Assembly: GCA_027451455.1 (NCBI GenBank)
Contig: DAIDJI010000377.1
Location: forward strand, 1 to 5,816
Direction of reading: 5' to 3'
DNA from: Planctomycetales bacterium
GTDB lineage: Bacteria > Planctomycetota > Planctomycetia > Isosphaerales > Isosphaeraceae
Length of the DNA: 5,816 bases
Shown in pieces: positions 1 to 5,162 of the stretch (positions are counted from its first letter, which is position 1; each line of letters starts with the position of its first letter). The position numbers and the translations under genes are program-made. The notes beneath the pieces are model-generated. The model saw only the letters and a program-made list of their open reading frames with translations. It was not told the DNA's origin and searched no databases.

Positions 1-114
1 GCCTTCAAGGAAGCCCGGCGGCTCGGCCCTGGCAAGGTCGTCGCGGTCTGTCTCTCCGGCCGCGGCGACAAGGACGCTTATGAGATTGCCCGGCTCCGCG
101 GCGAGCCGATCTGA
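1..114 (+). CDS. trpB: Tryptophan synthase beta chain, C-terminal end (partial)
   Basis: Frame 1 is open from the left edge to a TGA at 112-114, giving 37 residues that end ...GEPI. They contain LSGRGDKD, the conserved glycine/aspartate-rich motif close to the C-terminus of TrpB. TrpB is the PLP enzyme that joins indole (channelled from TrpA) and L-serine to make tryptophan in the cytosolic alpha2-beta2 complex. The catalytic lysine and most of the PLP site lie outside the window. The identification rests on this one motif plus the complete trpA gene 1.1 kb downstream on the same strand, which makes it fairly secure. Unusually, the next gene is not trpA: a small unrelated gene starts 24 bases after this stop. 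Confidence 0.88.
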   Translation, partial: AFKEARRLGPGKVVAVCLSGRGDKDAYEIARLRGEPI

Positions 115-138
115 GCCGAGGTCGCGGAGCCAGGTCGC

Positions 139-672
139 ATGAGTCGGGTGACTTCGTGGGCCGATCGACTCGCTCCCGACACGATCAACACCCTGAGGCG
201 GGCCGCCGAGGATCGGGTCGAGGATGCGAGTCGATTGGTGGAGCGAAAACGATTCCTGGCCGCGCTCTACCTTTTCGGGTATGGCGTCGAAATGGTCCTG
301 TCCGCGTCCTATTTTCGGAGCGCGGGTTTCTTACCGAACCAGCCGATCGACGGAGACACACGCCATCGTCACATGGCCAAGGCCAGGCAGAGGAAACGGG
401 CAACAGGCCAGCCGCTGATGGAACAGGATCCTCACCCCCTGGTCGGCTGGGCTCGGCTTCTTCGATGGCAACGCTCGGCTTCTCCAGAATTGACTACGCG
501 CGAGGATCAGGTCCTGAAGGAGGCGATCGAGCGAGCGGAGCTAGTTTACAAGTACTGGCGGCCCGAGCTGCGCTACAAGAAGGCAGATGTCACGATGGAC
601 CAACTGGAAGAGGTGCGGAGTTCCGCCATCTGGTTCATCAAGAACCGAGATTCTCTCTCGGGGAGGGACTGA
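139..672 (+). CDS. HEPN-like domain protein (hypothetical), first gene of a pair inside trpBA
   Basis: This gene encodes 177 residues. The ATG at 139 has a GGAG at 126-129, nine bases upstream. No enzyme motif is recognised. Residues 20-60 (RRAAEDRVEDASRL, then RFLAALYLFGYGVEMVL) have the pattern of the first two helices of HEPN domains: an Arg/Glu/Asp-rich helix with 'AEDR..DA', then an aliphatic helix with 'GYGVEM..' like the 'AGYAVE.AL' seen in many HEPN proteins. Residues 121-175 look like further amphipathic helices. The R-x4-6-H motif of RNase-type HEPN toxins is absent: the only histidines are H76, H78 and H99, and none follows an arginine at that spacing. A non-catalytic HEPN, as in nucleotidyltransferase-partner or substrate-binding forms, is more likely than an RNase toxin. 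It overlaps the next gene and is probably co-translated with it. The family assignment is by eye. Confidence 0.7.
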   Translation: MSRVTSWADRLAPDTINTLRRAAEDRVEDASRLVERKRFLAALYLFGYGVEMVLSASYFRSAGFLPNQPIDGDTRHRHMAKARQRKRATGQPLMEQDPHPLVGWARLLRWQRSASPELTTREDQVLKEAIERAELVYKYWRPELRYKKADVTMDQLEEVRSSAIWFIKNRDSLSGRD

Positions 673-674
673 TG
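660..674 (+). promoter_or_regulatory. Strong ribosome binding site and TGATG stop/start overlap
   Basis: GGGGAGGG at 660-667 contains a full GGAGG core (662-666) five bases before the ATG at 672. The stop of the upstream gene (670-672) shares its final A with this start. This arrangement favours translational coupling, so the two products are probably made in a fixed ratio and may act together. The site is much stronger than the region before trpA, where no Shine-Dalgarno sequence is visible. Confidence 0.8.
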
Positions 675-1217
675 CCAGTCATCCGGGGACGGTCGTCTAC
701 ACGCCCACTCATGGCGGAACGTCGCGCCGAACTCAAGGGACGGCTACGCAGGGAACTGGACGGTGAGGGGGCGCCCGGTGGTCCGCTTATCTTCGAGATA
801 CCCCTGAAGCAGTCGGATAAATTGGACGTAATGGTCGTCTGGGATGAATTTGAAGGTGTTTCCGTCGAGGATCGCGATGAAATCATCCTGGATGCCTACC
901 GCGATCGGCACGATCGGATCTCGATGGCGATGGGCGTGACCTGGCGCGAGGTCAGCGAACAGAATCTCCTCCCCTATATGGTAATCTCCAACACAGAATA
1001 CCTCCAACATCTCGGGGAAGGATCCTCGGTCCCTCCGATCGATACGTCGAAGCTTCGTGAGGCCAAGCTCCGGGAAGGGGGTATCGAACGAGGTGACGGC
1101 GTGATCCTTCTTCAATTCCCTACCCGGGCGATGGCGGAAGAGGCCCAGGCGCGGCTGGCGGCCCGCTTACCCCTTGCCGGATGGTCGGTCATGACGCAGA
1201 TGGACCTGATTCCGTGA
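672..1217 (+). CDS. Hypothetical protein, translationally coupled partner of the HEPN-like gene
   Basis: This gene encodes 181 residues. The ATG at 672 overlaps the preceding stop as TGATG, and a strong GGGGAGGG (660-667) sits just upstream; these two facts fix this start over the in-frame ATG at 711. I do not recognise the family with certainty. Visible parts are a basic N-terminus (residues 1-30), a strand FEIPLKQSDKLDVMVVWDEF (41-60), an acidic helix with DRDEIILDAY (67-76), a mixed segment to about 120, and a C-terminal helix (about 152-166) followed by a strand. The S48-D49-x-x-D52 strand loosely recalls the SD-x-D strand of minimal nucleotidyltransferases, which commonly pair with HEPN proteins. 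The upstream GS of that family is missing, so it would be inactive or unrelated. No signal peptide or membrane segment is seen. It lies 52 bases before trpA. Confidence 0.7.
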   Translation: MPVIRGRSSTRPLMAERRAELKGRLRRELDGEGAPGGPLIFEIPLKQSDKLDVMVVWDEFEGVSVEDRDEIILDAYRDRHDRISMAMGVTWREVSEQNLLPYMVISNTEYLQHLGEGSSVPPIDTSKLREAKLREGGIERGDGVILLQFPTRAMAEEAQARLAARLPLAGWSVMTQMDLIP

Positions 1218-1255
1218 GCCTACCCCGCGCGGGGTCGCTCGAAACCGTAACGAGC
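1216..1255 (+). promoter_or_regulatory. Hairpin region between the inserted gene pair and trpA
   Basis: A 14-base perfect palindrome (ACCCCGCGCGGGGT, 1222-1235) begins five bases after the TGA. Two weaker and mutually exclusive pairings flank it: GAGC (1216-1219) with GCTC (1237-1240), or GCTCG (1237-1241) with CGAGC (1251-1255) across a nine-base loop. There is no T-run, so this is not a classical terminator. It could be an mRNA-stability or processing element, or a weak switch affecting trpA translation. The outer stems are only 4-5 bp, so the switch reading is speculative. Confidence 0.35.
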
Positions 1256-1269
1256 CCGAAATCATTCCC

Positions 1270-2103
1270 ATGAACCGAATCGACGCTCTGTTCTCCCGCC
1301 TTCGCGCCGAGAAGCAACGCGCCCTGATGCCGTTTGTGACGGCCGGCGATCCCGACCTGCCGACCACGGCGATGCTCATCAACGAGCTCGTCGCGCGAGG
1401 CGCCCACATGGTCGAGGTGGGGATTCCCTACTCCGACCCGATCGCCGACGGTCCGGTGATCGCCGCAAGCTACCACCGCGCCCTGGAGCGCGGGGTGAAG
1501 GTTGGACATATCTTCCAGACGTTCCGGACGCTTCGCGCGGAGGGCTCCGGCCGGTTCAACGAGACGCCGATGGTCGCGATGGTTTCCTACGCGATCATCC
1601 ATCGGATCGGAGTCGACCGCTACCTGAACGACGCGGCGACCGCGGGGCTCGATGGCCTGATCGTGCCGGACCTGCCGGTCGAGGAGTCGCGATCGCTCAT
1701 GGAGCGGGCCTCGGTCCGTCACCTGAAGCTGATCCAGCTCATCACGCCGACGACACCGAAGGACCGCGCCGTCGAGATCGCTCGGTCGACGACCGGTTTC
1801 ATCTACTACGTTTCGGTGGCGGGAATCACCGGCGAGCGTCAAGGACTGCCGTCGGATCTGGTCGACGCCGTCGGCTGGCTCCGAACCCAGACCGACCTGC
1901 CGATCTGCATCGGATTTGGGATCAGTGGCCCGGACCAGATCCGCCAGCTTGCACCGGTGGCCGACGGCCTGATCATCGGCAGCGCGATTGTCCGTCGGCT
2001 GGCCGAGGCCGTCAACCGCCCCCGCGCCGATGTCGTCCACGAGATCGGCCAGTTCATCGGCGAGATGGCGAAGGTGCTGGAGACCGCCTCCGCCGGAGCC
2101 TGA
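1270..2103 (+). CDS. trpA: Tryptophan synthase alpha chain
   Basis: This gene encodes 277 residues, close to the usual 265-280. TrpA is a TIM barrel that cleaves indole-3-glycerol phosphate to indole and glyceraldehyde-3-phosphate, passing indole through a tunnel to TrpB. The signature VEVGIPYSDPIADGP is present, with the catalytic Glu at residue 49 and the catalytic Asp at residue 60, matching E. coli numbering exactly; this supports the ATG at 1270. The substrate-loop region YYVSVAGITGER (179-190) and the phosphate-binding parts GFGIS (215-219) and GS (237-238) are also intact, so the enzyme should be active. No Shine-Dalgarno sequence is visible before the start, so translation may depend on upstream coupling or a leader-independent mechanism. 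Its normal neighbour trpB is 1.15 kb upstream, separated by two unrelated genes. Confidence 0.97.
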   Translation: MNRIDALFSRLRAEKQRALMPFVTAGDPDLPTTAMLINELVARGAHMVEVGIPYSDPIADGPVIAASYHRALERGVKVGHIFQTFRTLRAEGSGRFNETPMVAMVSYAIIHRIGVDRYLNDAATAGLDGLIVPDLPVEESRSLMERASVRHLKLIQLITPTTPKDRAVEIARSTTGFIYYVSVAGITGERQGLPSDLVDAVGWLRTQTDLPICIGFGISGPDQIRQLAPVADGLIIGSAIVRRLAEAVNRPRADVVHEIGQFIGEMAKVLETASAGA

Positions 2104-2125
2104 GCCGAGCGATTCGACACCCCAA

Positions 2126-2147
2126 CGGCCCGCGATGAGGCGGGCCG
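2126..2147 (+). terminator. Hairpin after trpA, possible end of the trp operon
   Basis: CGGCCCGC (2126-2133) and GCGGGCCG (2140-2147) form a perfect 8-bp GC-only stem with a six-base loop, 22 bases after the trpA stop. No T-run follows (next bases are ATATCG), so termination would need Rho, or the hairpin may only protect the 3' end. The position supports the trp operon ending here. Confidence 0.45.
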
Positions 2148-2206
2148 ATATCGAACCTCTGATCACGACGATCGGTCGAGTCGCCTCAATTTTGGCGAGA
2201 AGATTA

Positions 2207-2239
2207 TTGAACCTGCGGACGGATTGGGGTAAATATAGT
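2207..2239 (+). promoter_or_regulatory. Candidate sigma-70-like promoter for the hairpin region / DUF1559 gene
   Basis: This is a locally AT-rich patch in a GC-rich gap. TATAGT (2234-2239) matches the -10 consensus TATAAT at five of six positions. TTGAAC (2207-2212) matches TTGACA at four of six, but lies 21 bases away, longer than ideal; with the poorer TAAATA at 2230 the spacing would be 17. Transcription would start near 2246, at the first hairpin. The call rests only on consensus matches. Confidence 0.3.
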
Positions 2240-2242
2240 CTG

Positions 2243-2386
2243 GGGCCACGGATCAAACACCGTGCCCGAGAAGATTCGATCGCCTGGCCCTCCTCCGGCC
2301 AGGTCTGCCTCTCCGGTCGCGATCCCATTCCGGGATCGCGTCCCGCCGTTCCGTAGCCACGGGCTGGATCGTCCCTGCCCGTTTCT
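2243..2386 (+). ncRNA. Structured region of four successive hairpins: candidate small RNA or 5' leader
   Basis: Four stem-loops lie in a row. The first is GGG plus CACGG (2243-2251, one bulged C) with CCGTG-CCC (2260-2267). The second is CCTGGCC (2283-2289) with GGCCAGG (2297-2303). The third is CGCGATCCC (2318-2326) with GGGATCGCG (2332-2340), nine perfect pairs. The fourth is ACGGGC (2359-2364) with GCCCGT (2377-2382), followed by TTCT. No credible coding frame covers the region, and a promoter-like sequence lies just upstream. It does not show hallmark motifs of tRNA, tmRNA, RNase P or SRP RNA. It could be a small RNA of about 140 bases ended by the fourth hairpin, or the first part of a long leader for the prepilin-like gene at 2710. 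The stems are seen directly; the function is inferred. Confidence 0.4.
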
Positions 2387-2709
2387 CAACCGTTAACTTA
2401 TTCTTGTTCCAGAAAGCGACCGATGGATCGGCCTCGCCGATTCTTCGTCCGTACGGAACCTCCGTCGCGCCCTTGCGGATCGTGGAACGATCGCTGGAGC
2501 TCACTGTACGTCACGGTGACGATCGCGGATCGATTCTCGGCGTCCGGAAGTTCCTGTTGCTGCGCCCACGATATCGGCGGTTCGTGATGCTGGCGCCTTT
2601 GGCTGGCATCCAACAGGTGGGTCTCGTTCGCCGACCATTCGGGCTCTCGGGAACGGCATTTCGTCCCGTCTCTGTCTCGATTGTATCTTTTCCTGGAGAG
2701 AATGTTCTC
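2387..2709. other. Non-coding gap before the DUF1559 gene
   Basis: These 323 bases hold no gene I can support. Reading the prepilin frame upstream to 2404 stays open, but it would place the prepilin signal about 100 residues inside the protein, which is implausible. Visible structure is limited. GATCGT-GGA-ACGATC forms a small hairpin at 2478-2492. The octamers GCGGATCG (2475-2482 and 2525-2532) and ACGATCGC (2487-2494 and 2519-2526) each occur twice. The last bases hold the ribosome binding site and a short dyad next to the DUF1559 start. Confidence 0.6.
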
Positions 2710-2712
2710 ATG
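2695..2712 (+). promoter_or_regulatory. Ribosome binding site and dyad at the DUF1559 start
   Basis: GGAGAG (2695-2700) lies nine bases before the ATG at 2710 and decides this start against longer in-frame alternatives. The bases between them form a dyad, GAGAA-TG-TTCTC (2698-2709), that overlaps the Shine-Dalgarno sequence. It could be chance, a weak stem (GAGA/TCTC with a four-base loop) that tunes translation, or a protein-binding site. Confidence 0.6.
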
Positions 2713-3720
2713 AATTCTCGTCGTCAAGGTTTCACTCTGATCGAGCTGCTGGTCGTCATTGCGATCATCGCCGTGCTGATCGCCCTGCTCTTGCCGGCAG
2801 TTCAGGCGGCGCGCGAGGCGGCCCGCCGCGCCCAGTGTACGAACAACCTCAAGCAGATCGGCCTGGGGATGCACAACTACGAGAGCGCGAATGGCTCTCT
2901 GCCGCCGGGCGAAAAGGGGTGCTGCTGGGGGACGTGGGGTGTCTTTATCCTCCCGTACGTCGAGCAGTCGACCCTGTTCAACGCCTGGAATTCTTACGGC
3001 CGTAACGTTCCCAGCGGCGGACCGTATGATGGTTACCTGCGTTACGCCGGTGCCGCCAATACAACCGTGACCTATTCCAAGGTCAATGCCTATGCTTGCC
3101 CGAGCGATCCGAACGCCGGCATCCAGCGCAACGGCGGCATCCGCTACCACAATTACGCGGTCAATTACGGAAACGTCGACCAGGCTCAGAATGCACAGTT
3201 CCCGGTGCCGAGCCCGACGATCCCGAATACCTTCTACACGTTCAAGGGGGCTCCGTTCACGGACATCGGCTCACCGGCGATCGACGATACCGGCTACGCG
3301 ATCGATTTCGCCAGTCTGACCGTTACGCCGTTCGCCGGAATTACCGACGGCCTGAGCAACACGCTCATGAGCTCGGAGTTGAAGATCGCCAACCCGCCCA
3401 ACGACCTTCGCGGCTACACCTGGTGGGGCCCCTCGGCGTCGTTCACGGCTCTCCTGACGCCGAACAGTAATCTCCCCGACACAATGGGCAACGGCGGATG
3501 CAGCGGGATTGTCAACCCGCCGTGCAACGGCGGGCTGAAGAACCCCAACGGTGGATACATGATGGTCTACCTCGGAGCTCGCAGCTTCCACCCCGGCGGG
3601 GTCAACGCCGGGATGTGCGACGGCAGCGTCCGGTTCCTCAAGAACTCGGTCAACCCGATCACCTACATGGGCCTCAGCACGACGCAGGGCGGCGAGGTCA
3701 TCAGCGCTGACTCGTATTGA
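2710..3720 (+). CDS. DUF1559 protein with prepilin-type N-terminus and H-X9-DG motif
   Basis: This gene encodes 336 residues. The short basic leader MNSRRQG is followed by FTLIELLVVIAIIAVLIALL, a type IV prepilin/pseudopilin signal. Prepilin peptidase should cut after Gly7 and methylate Phe8; Glu12 is the conserved Glu5 of the mature protein. The stretch AREAARRAQCTNNLKQIGLG and the following N-Y-E-S-A-N-G-S-L-P-P-G are typical of the DUF1559 family. The C-terminal motif, H294-x9-D304-G305 (HPGGVNAGMCDG), is the hallmark 'H-X9-DG' element. The family is greatly expanded in planctomycetes. Members are probably exported through a type II secretion or pilus-like system and sit on the cell surface or in the periplasm, but their exact roles are mostly unknown. 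Several cysteines (two adjacent in KGCCWG) could form disulfides after export. It is apparently monocistronic, with a hairpin directly after the stop. Confidence 0.95.
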   Translation: MNSRRQGFTLIELLVVIAIIAVLIALLLPAVQAAREAARRAQCTNNLKQIGLGMHNYESANGSLPPGEKGCCWGTWGVFILPYVEQSTLFNAWNSYGRNVPSGGPYDGYLRYAGAANTTVTYSKVNAYACPSDPNAGIQRNGGIRYHNYAVNYGNVDQAQNAQFPVPSPTIPNTFYTFKGAPFTDIGSPAIDDTGYAIDFASLTVTPFAGITDGLSNTLMSSELKIANPPNDLRGYTWWGPSASFTALLTPNSNLPDTMGNGGCSGIVNPPCNGGLKNPNGGYMMVYLGARSFHPGGVNAGMCDGSVRFLKNSVNPITYMGLSTTQGGEVISADSY

Positions 3721-3729
3721 GGCTGGCTC

Positions 3730-3767
3730 CTCGGCCGTCGCGGACGATGGGGTCCGCGGCGGTCGAG
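3730..3767 (+). terminator. 16-bp hairpin after the DUF1559 gene
   Basis: CTCGGCCGTCGCGGAC (3730-3745) pairs with 3752-3767 over 16 continuous base pairs, two of them G-U wobbles, around a six-base loop (GATGGG). It starts nine bases after the stop codon. The downstream sequence is C/T-rich and includes CCCCTTT (3779-3785) but has no long T-run directly after the stem. It is the strongest hairpin in the window and the likely transcript end for the prepilin-like gene. It also separates that gene from miaE. Confidence 0.65.
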
Positions 3768-3863
3768 CCTCCTGGCTCCCCTTTCGGATACGTCGCGTCG
3801 ACGATAACCTGGGCCGAAGCCGGCCCGACGTCCCGAGGCCCGGCGCCCCTGGGACCGCGACCC

Positions 3864-4496
3864 GTGATCCAGAACGACCCGACGCCTGACGACCTACCCC
3901 TCCTGGCCCGGACTCCGGCCGCCTGGGCCGAGATCGCGATGAGCGACCCGAGGGCCCTCCTCAGCGATCACGCCTACCTGGAAAAGAAGGCCGCGGCCAA
4001 CGCGCTCGAATTACTCAACCGGTGGCCCGAGCCGACCCGCCCCGAGGAGTGGACCCGCACCCTTGCCGCGGTCGCCAGCGACGAGGCCGGGCACCTCAGC
4101 GGAGTCGTCCGCCTCCTGAACGAGCGCGGGGGACAACTCGATCGCGTCCACCGGAACGATTACGCCCGCGATCTTCGCCGGCACGTCCGGAAGGGGCAGG
4201 GACCCGAGGAACTGCTCGACCGCCTGCTCATCTCCGCGCTGATCGAGCTGCGATCGTGCGAGCGGTTCCGGCTCCTCGCCGCCTATTGCGAGGGCCGCGA
4301 CCCGGTCCTCGGGCGGTTCTACCGGCGCCTCTGGTCGTCGGAGCTGGGCCATTACCGGGTCTTCCTCCGGCTGGCCGGGGGCGTCGTCGCGGCCGAGGAG
4401 GTCGAGTCGCGATGGCGCGAGATGCTCCGGATCGAGGCCGAGACGATCGCCGCTCAGCCGACGGGCCCGCGGATGCACAGCGGATGGGCGGGATGA
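3864..4496 (+). CDS. miaE: tRNA 2-methylthio-N6-isopentenyladenosine-37 hydroxylase (MiaE family)
   Basis: The product has 210 residues from a GTG at 3864. MiaE is a non-haem di-iron monooxygenase that hydroxylates the isopentenyl side chain of ms2i6A at position 37 of tRNAs reading UNN codons, after MiaA and MiaB have acted. The N-terminal LLARTPAAWAEIAMSDP, then LSDHAYLEKKAA, and the central ALIELRSCERF are characteristic of the family. The ferritin-like iron ligands can all be placed: Glu40, Glu74-x-x-His77, Glu128 and Glu160-x-x-His163. The frame is open back to a TTG at 3717, but those extra 49 residues are proline/glycine-rich, overlap the terminator hairpin and match nothing in the family. 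The ATG at 3939 would remove the conserved N-terminus. Only a weak GGGA precedes the GTG, so the start is moderately sure. It converges with the - strand gene 39 bases away. Confidence 0.88.
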   Translation: MIQNDPTPDDLPLLARTPAAWAEIAMSDPRALLSDHAYLEKKAAANALELLNRWPEPTRPEEWTRTLAAVASDEAGHLSGVVRLLNERGGQLDRVHRNDYARDLRRHVRKGQGPEELLDRLLISALIELRSCERFRLLAAYCEGRDPVLGRFYRRLWSSELGHYRVFLRLAGGVVAAEEVESRWREMLRIEAETIAAQPTGPRMHSGWAG

Positions 4497-4535
4497 GCGG
4501 CGATCCCGGCCCCGGACCGTCCGCCTCGACCGGGT

Positions 4536-5162
4536 TCAGAGACTTCCGGCCACCGCCATCACGACCAAGACAATCGCCGCAAGGGCCAGCACGACGATGC
4601 CCAGGACGGGAGGCCCCGCGATGAGCCAGAAGATCGGGTATCTCAGGCGTCGCAATCGAGCGAGGACCCCACACCGTTCCATCGGGATCCCCTCGTCATC
4701 GGTTCCGGGCTCGTCGTCGGGCCCGGCCTCCCGATCGAACGGTTCGCCGTCGGCCGGGAGGAGTTCTTCATCCACCCGGGCCGAGCCGGGATGGAGGAGC
4801 AGGTGCACGGCCTTGACGGCCTCGTTCGAGGGTACCTGCAGCTTGGTGTAGCCGATCGCATTGCCGAGGAGCCAGTCCATGGCCATCAGCTTCGCATCCG
4901 CGAGGAATGCGGGGATCCCCTGCCGTTCGAGGTAGTCCCGGGCGATCTCGGCCTCGTCCTCGAAGAGGAACGTCCTGATGGTGGCGAGGGTCGAGGACGC
5001 GACGGGCGATTCGGCCGGGTCGTCCTCGAGGACATCGCGAGGGGCCGGATTCGTCGGGGCCTCCTCGAGCGGCTCGTCCAGCCCCCGGCGGCAGGCCGGG
5101 CACAGGCCGGTGGACATCGGGAAGACGCGCGTACGGCAATGCGGGCATTCGATCGGATCCAT
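4536..5162 (-). CDS. Zinc-ribbon, DUF2007-like, C-terminally membrane-anchored protein
   Basis: This gene encodes 208 residues. The ATG at 5162-5160 is preceded by GGAG six bases upstream (on the - strand), and the protein begins directly with a zinc ribbon, C6-x2-C9...C21-x2-C24. Residues 25-57 are an acidic, proline-rich linker. Residues 60-125 (TLATIRTFLFEDEAEIARDYLERQG, then IPAFLADAKL and YTKLQVPSNEAVKAVHLL) resemble DUF2007, the small 'putative signal-transducing' ferredoxin-like domain. Residues 130-160 are acidic again. Residues 176-206 are strongly hydrophobic and would form one long or two short membrane segments at the C-terminus, so the ribbon and DUF2007 domain probably face the cytosol. 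No catalytic residues are seen and the partner is unknown. It lies downstream of the beta-CASP gene on the same strand, 172 bases away, so co-transcription is possible but not obvious. Confidence 0.82.
   Translation of the reverse strand: MDPIECPHCRTRVFPMSTGLCPACRRGLDEPLEEAPTNPAPRDVLEDDPAESPVASSTLATIRTFLFEDEAEIARDYLERQGIPAFLADAKLMAMDWLLGNAIGYTKLQVPSNEAVKAVHLLLHPGSARVDEELLPADGEPFDREAGPDDEPGTDDEGIPMERCGVLARLRRLRYPIFWLIAGPPVLGIVVLALAAIVLVVMAVAGSL

Noticed and set aside
156..671. Upstream extension of the second small gene's frame from 156
   Set aside because: It overlaps the HEPN-like gene in another frame and reads as Arg/Gly/Ser-rich low-quality protein. The GGAGG and TGATG fix the start at 672.
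139..672. HEPN RNase toxin
   Set aside because: No R-x4-6-H motif exists anywhere in the protein, so toxin activity of the standard kind is not supported.
1189..2328. Long - strand open frame (379 codons) opposite trpA
   Set aside because: It is antisense to a clear trpA with intact catalytic motifs. The translation is rich in Arg/Asp/Gly with no family signature, typical of the complement of a high-GC gene.
2420..2540. Operator array or CRISPR-like repeat made of CGATCG/GGATCG copies
   Set aside because: The repeated units are only 8 bases, unevenly spaced, and CGATCG-type words are common throughout this window, including inside genes.
2404..2709. In-frame N-terminal extension of the DUF1559 protein
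   Set aside because: A prepilin signal must lie near the N-terminus for prepilin peptidase processing, and the ATG at 2710 has its own good Shine-Dalgarno sequence.
2398..3150. - strand open frame of 250 codons opposite the DUF1559 gene
   Set aside because: It covers the antisense of the conserved prepilin region and has no recognisable domain or plausible start signal.
4497..4535. Bidirectional terminator between miaE and the convergent gene
   Set aside because: Only a 5-bp CCCGG/CCGGG pairing with a 14-20 base loop is visible and there is no T-run on either strand.
4022..4674. Overlapping open frames on both strands within and beyond miaE
   Set aside because: Their products are Arg/Pro/Gly-rich shadows of the miaE and DUF2007 genes, with no motifs.
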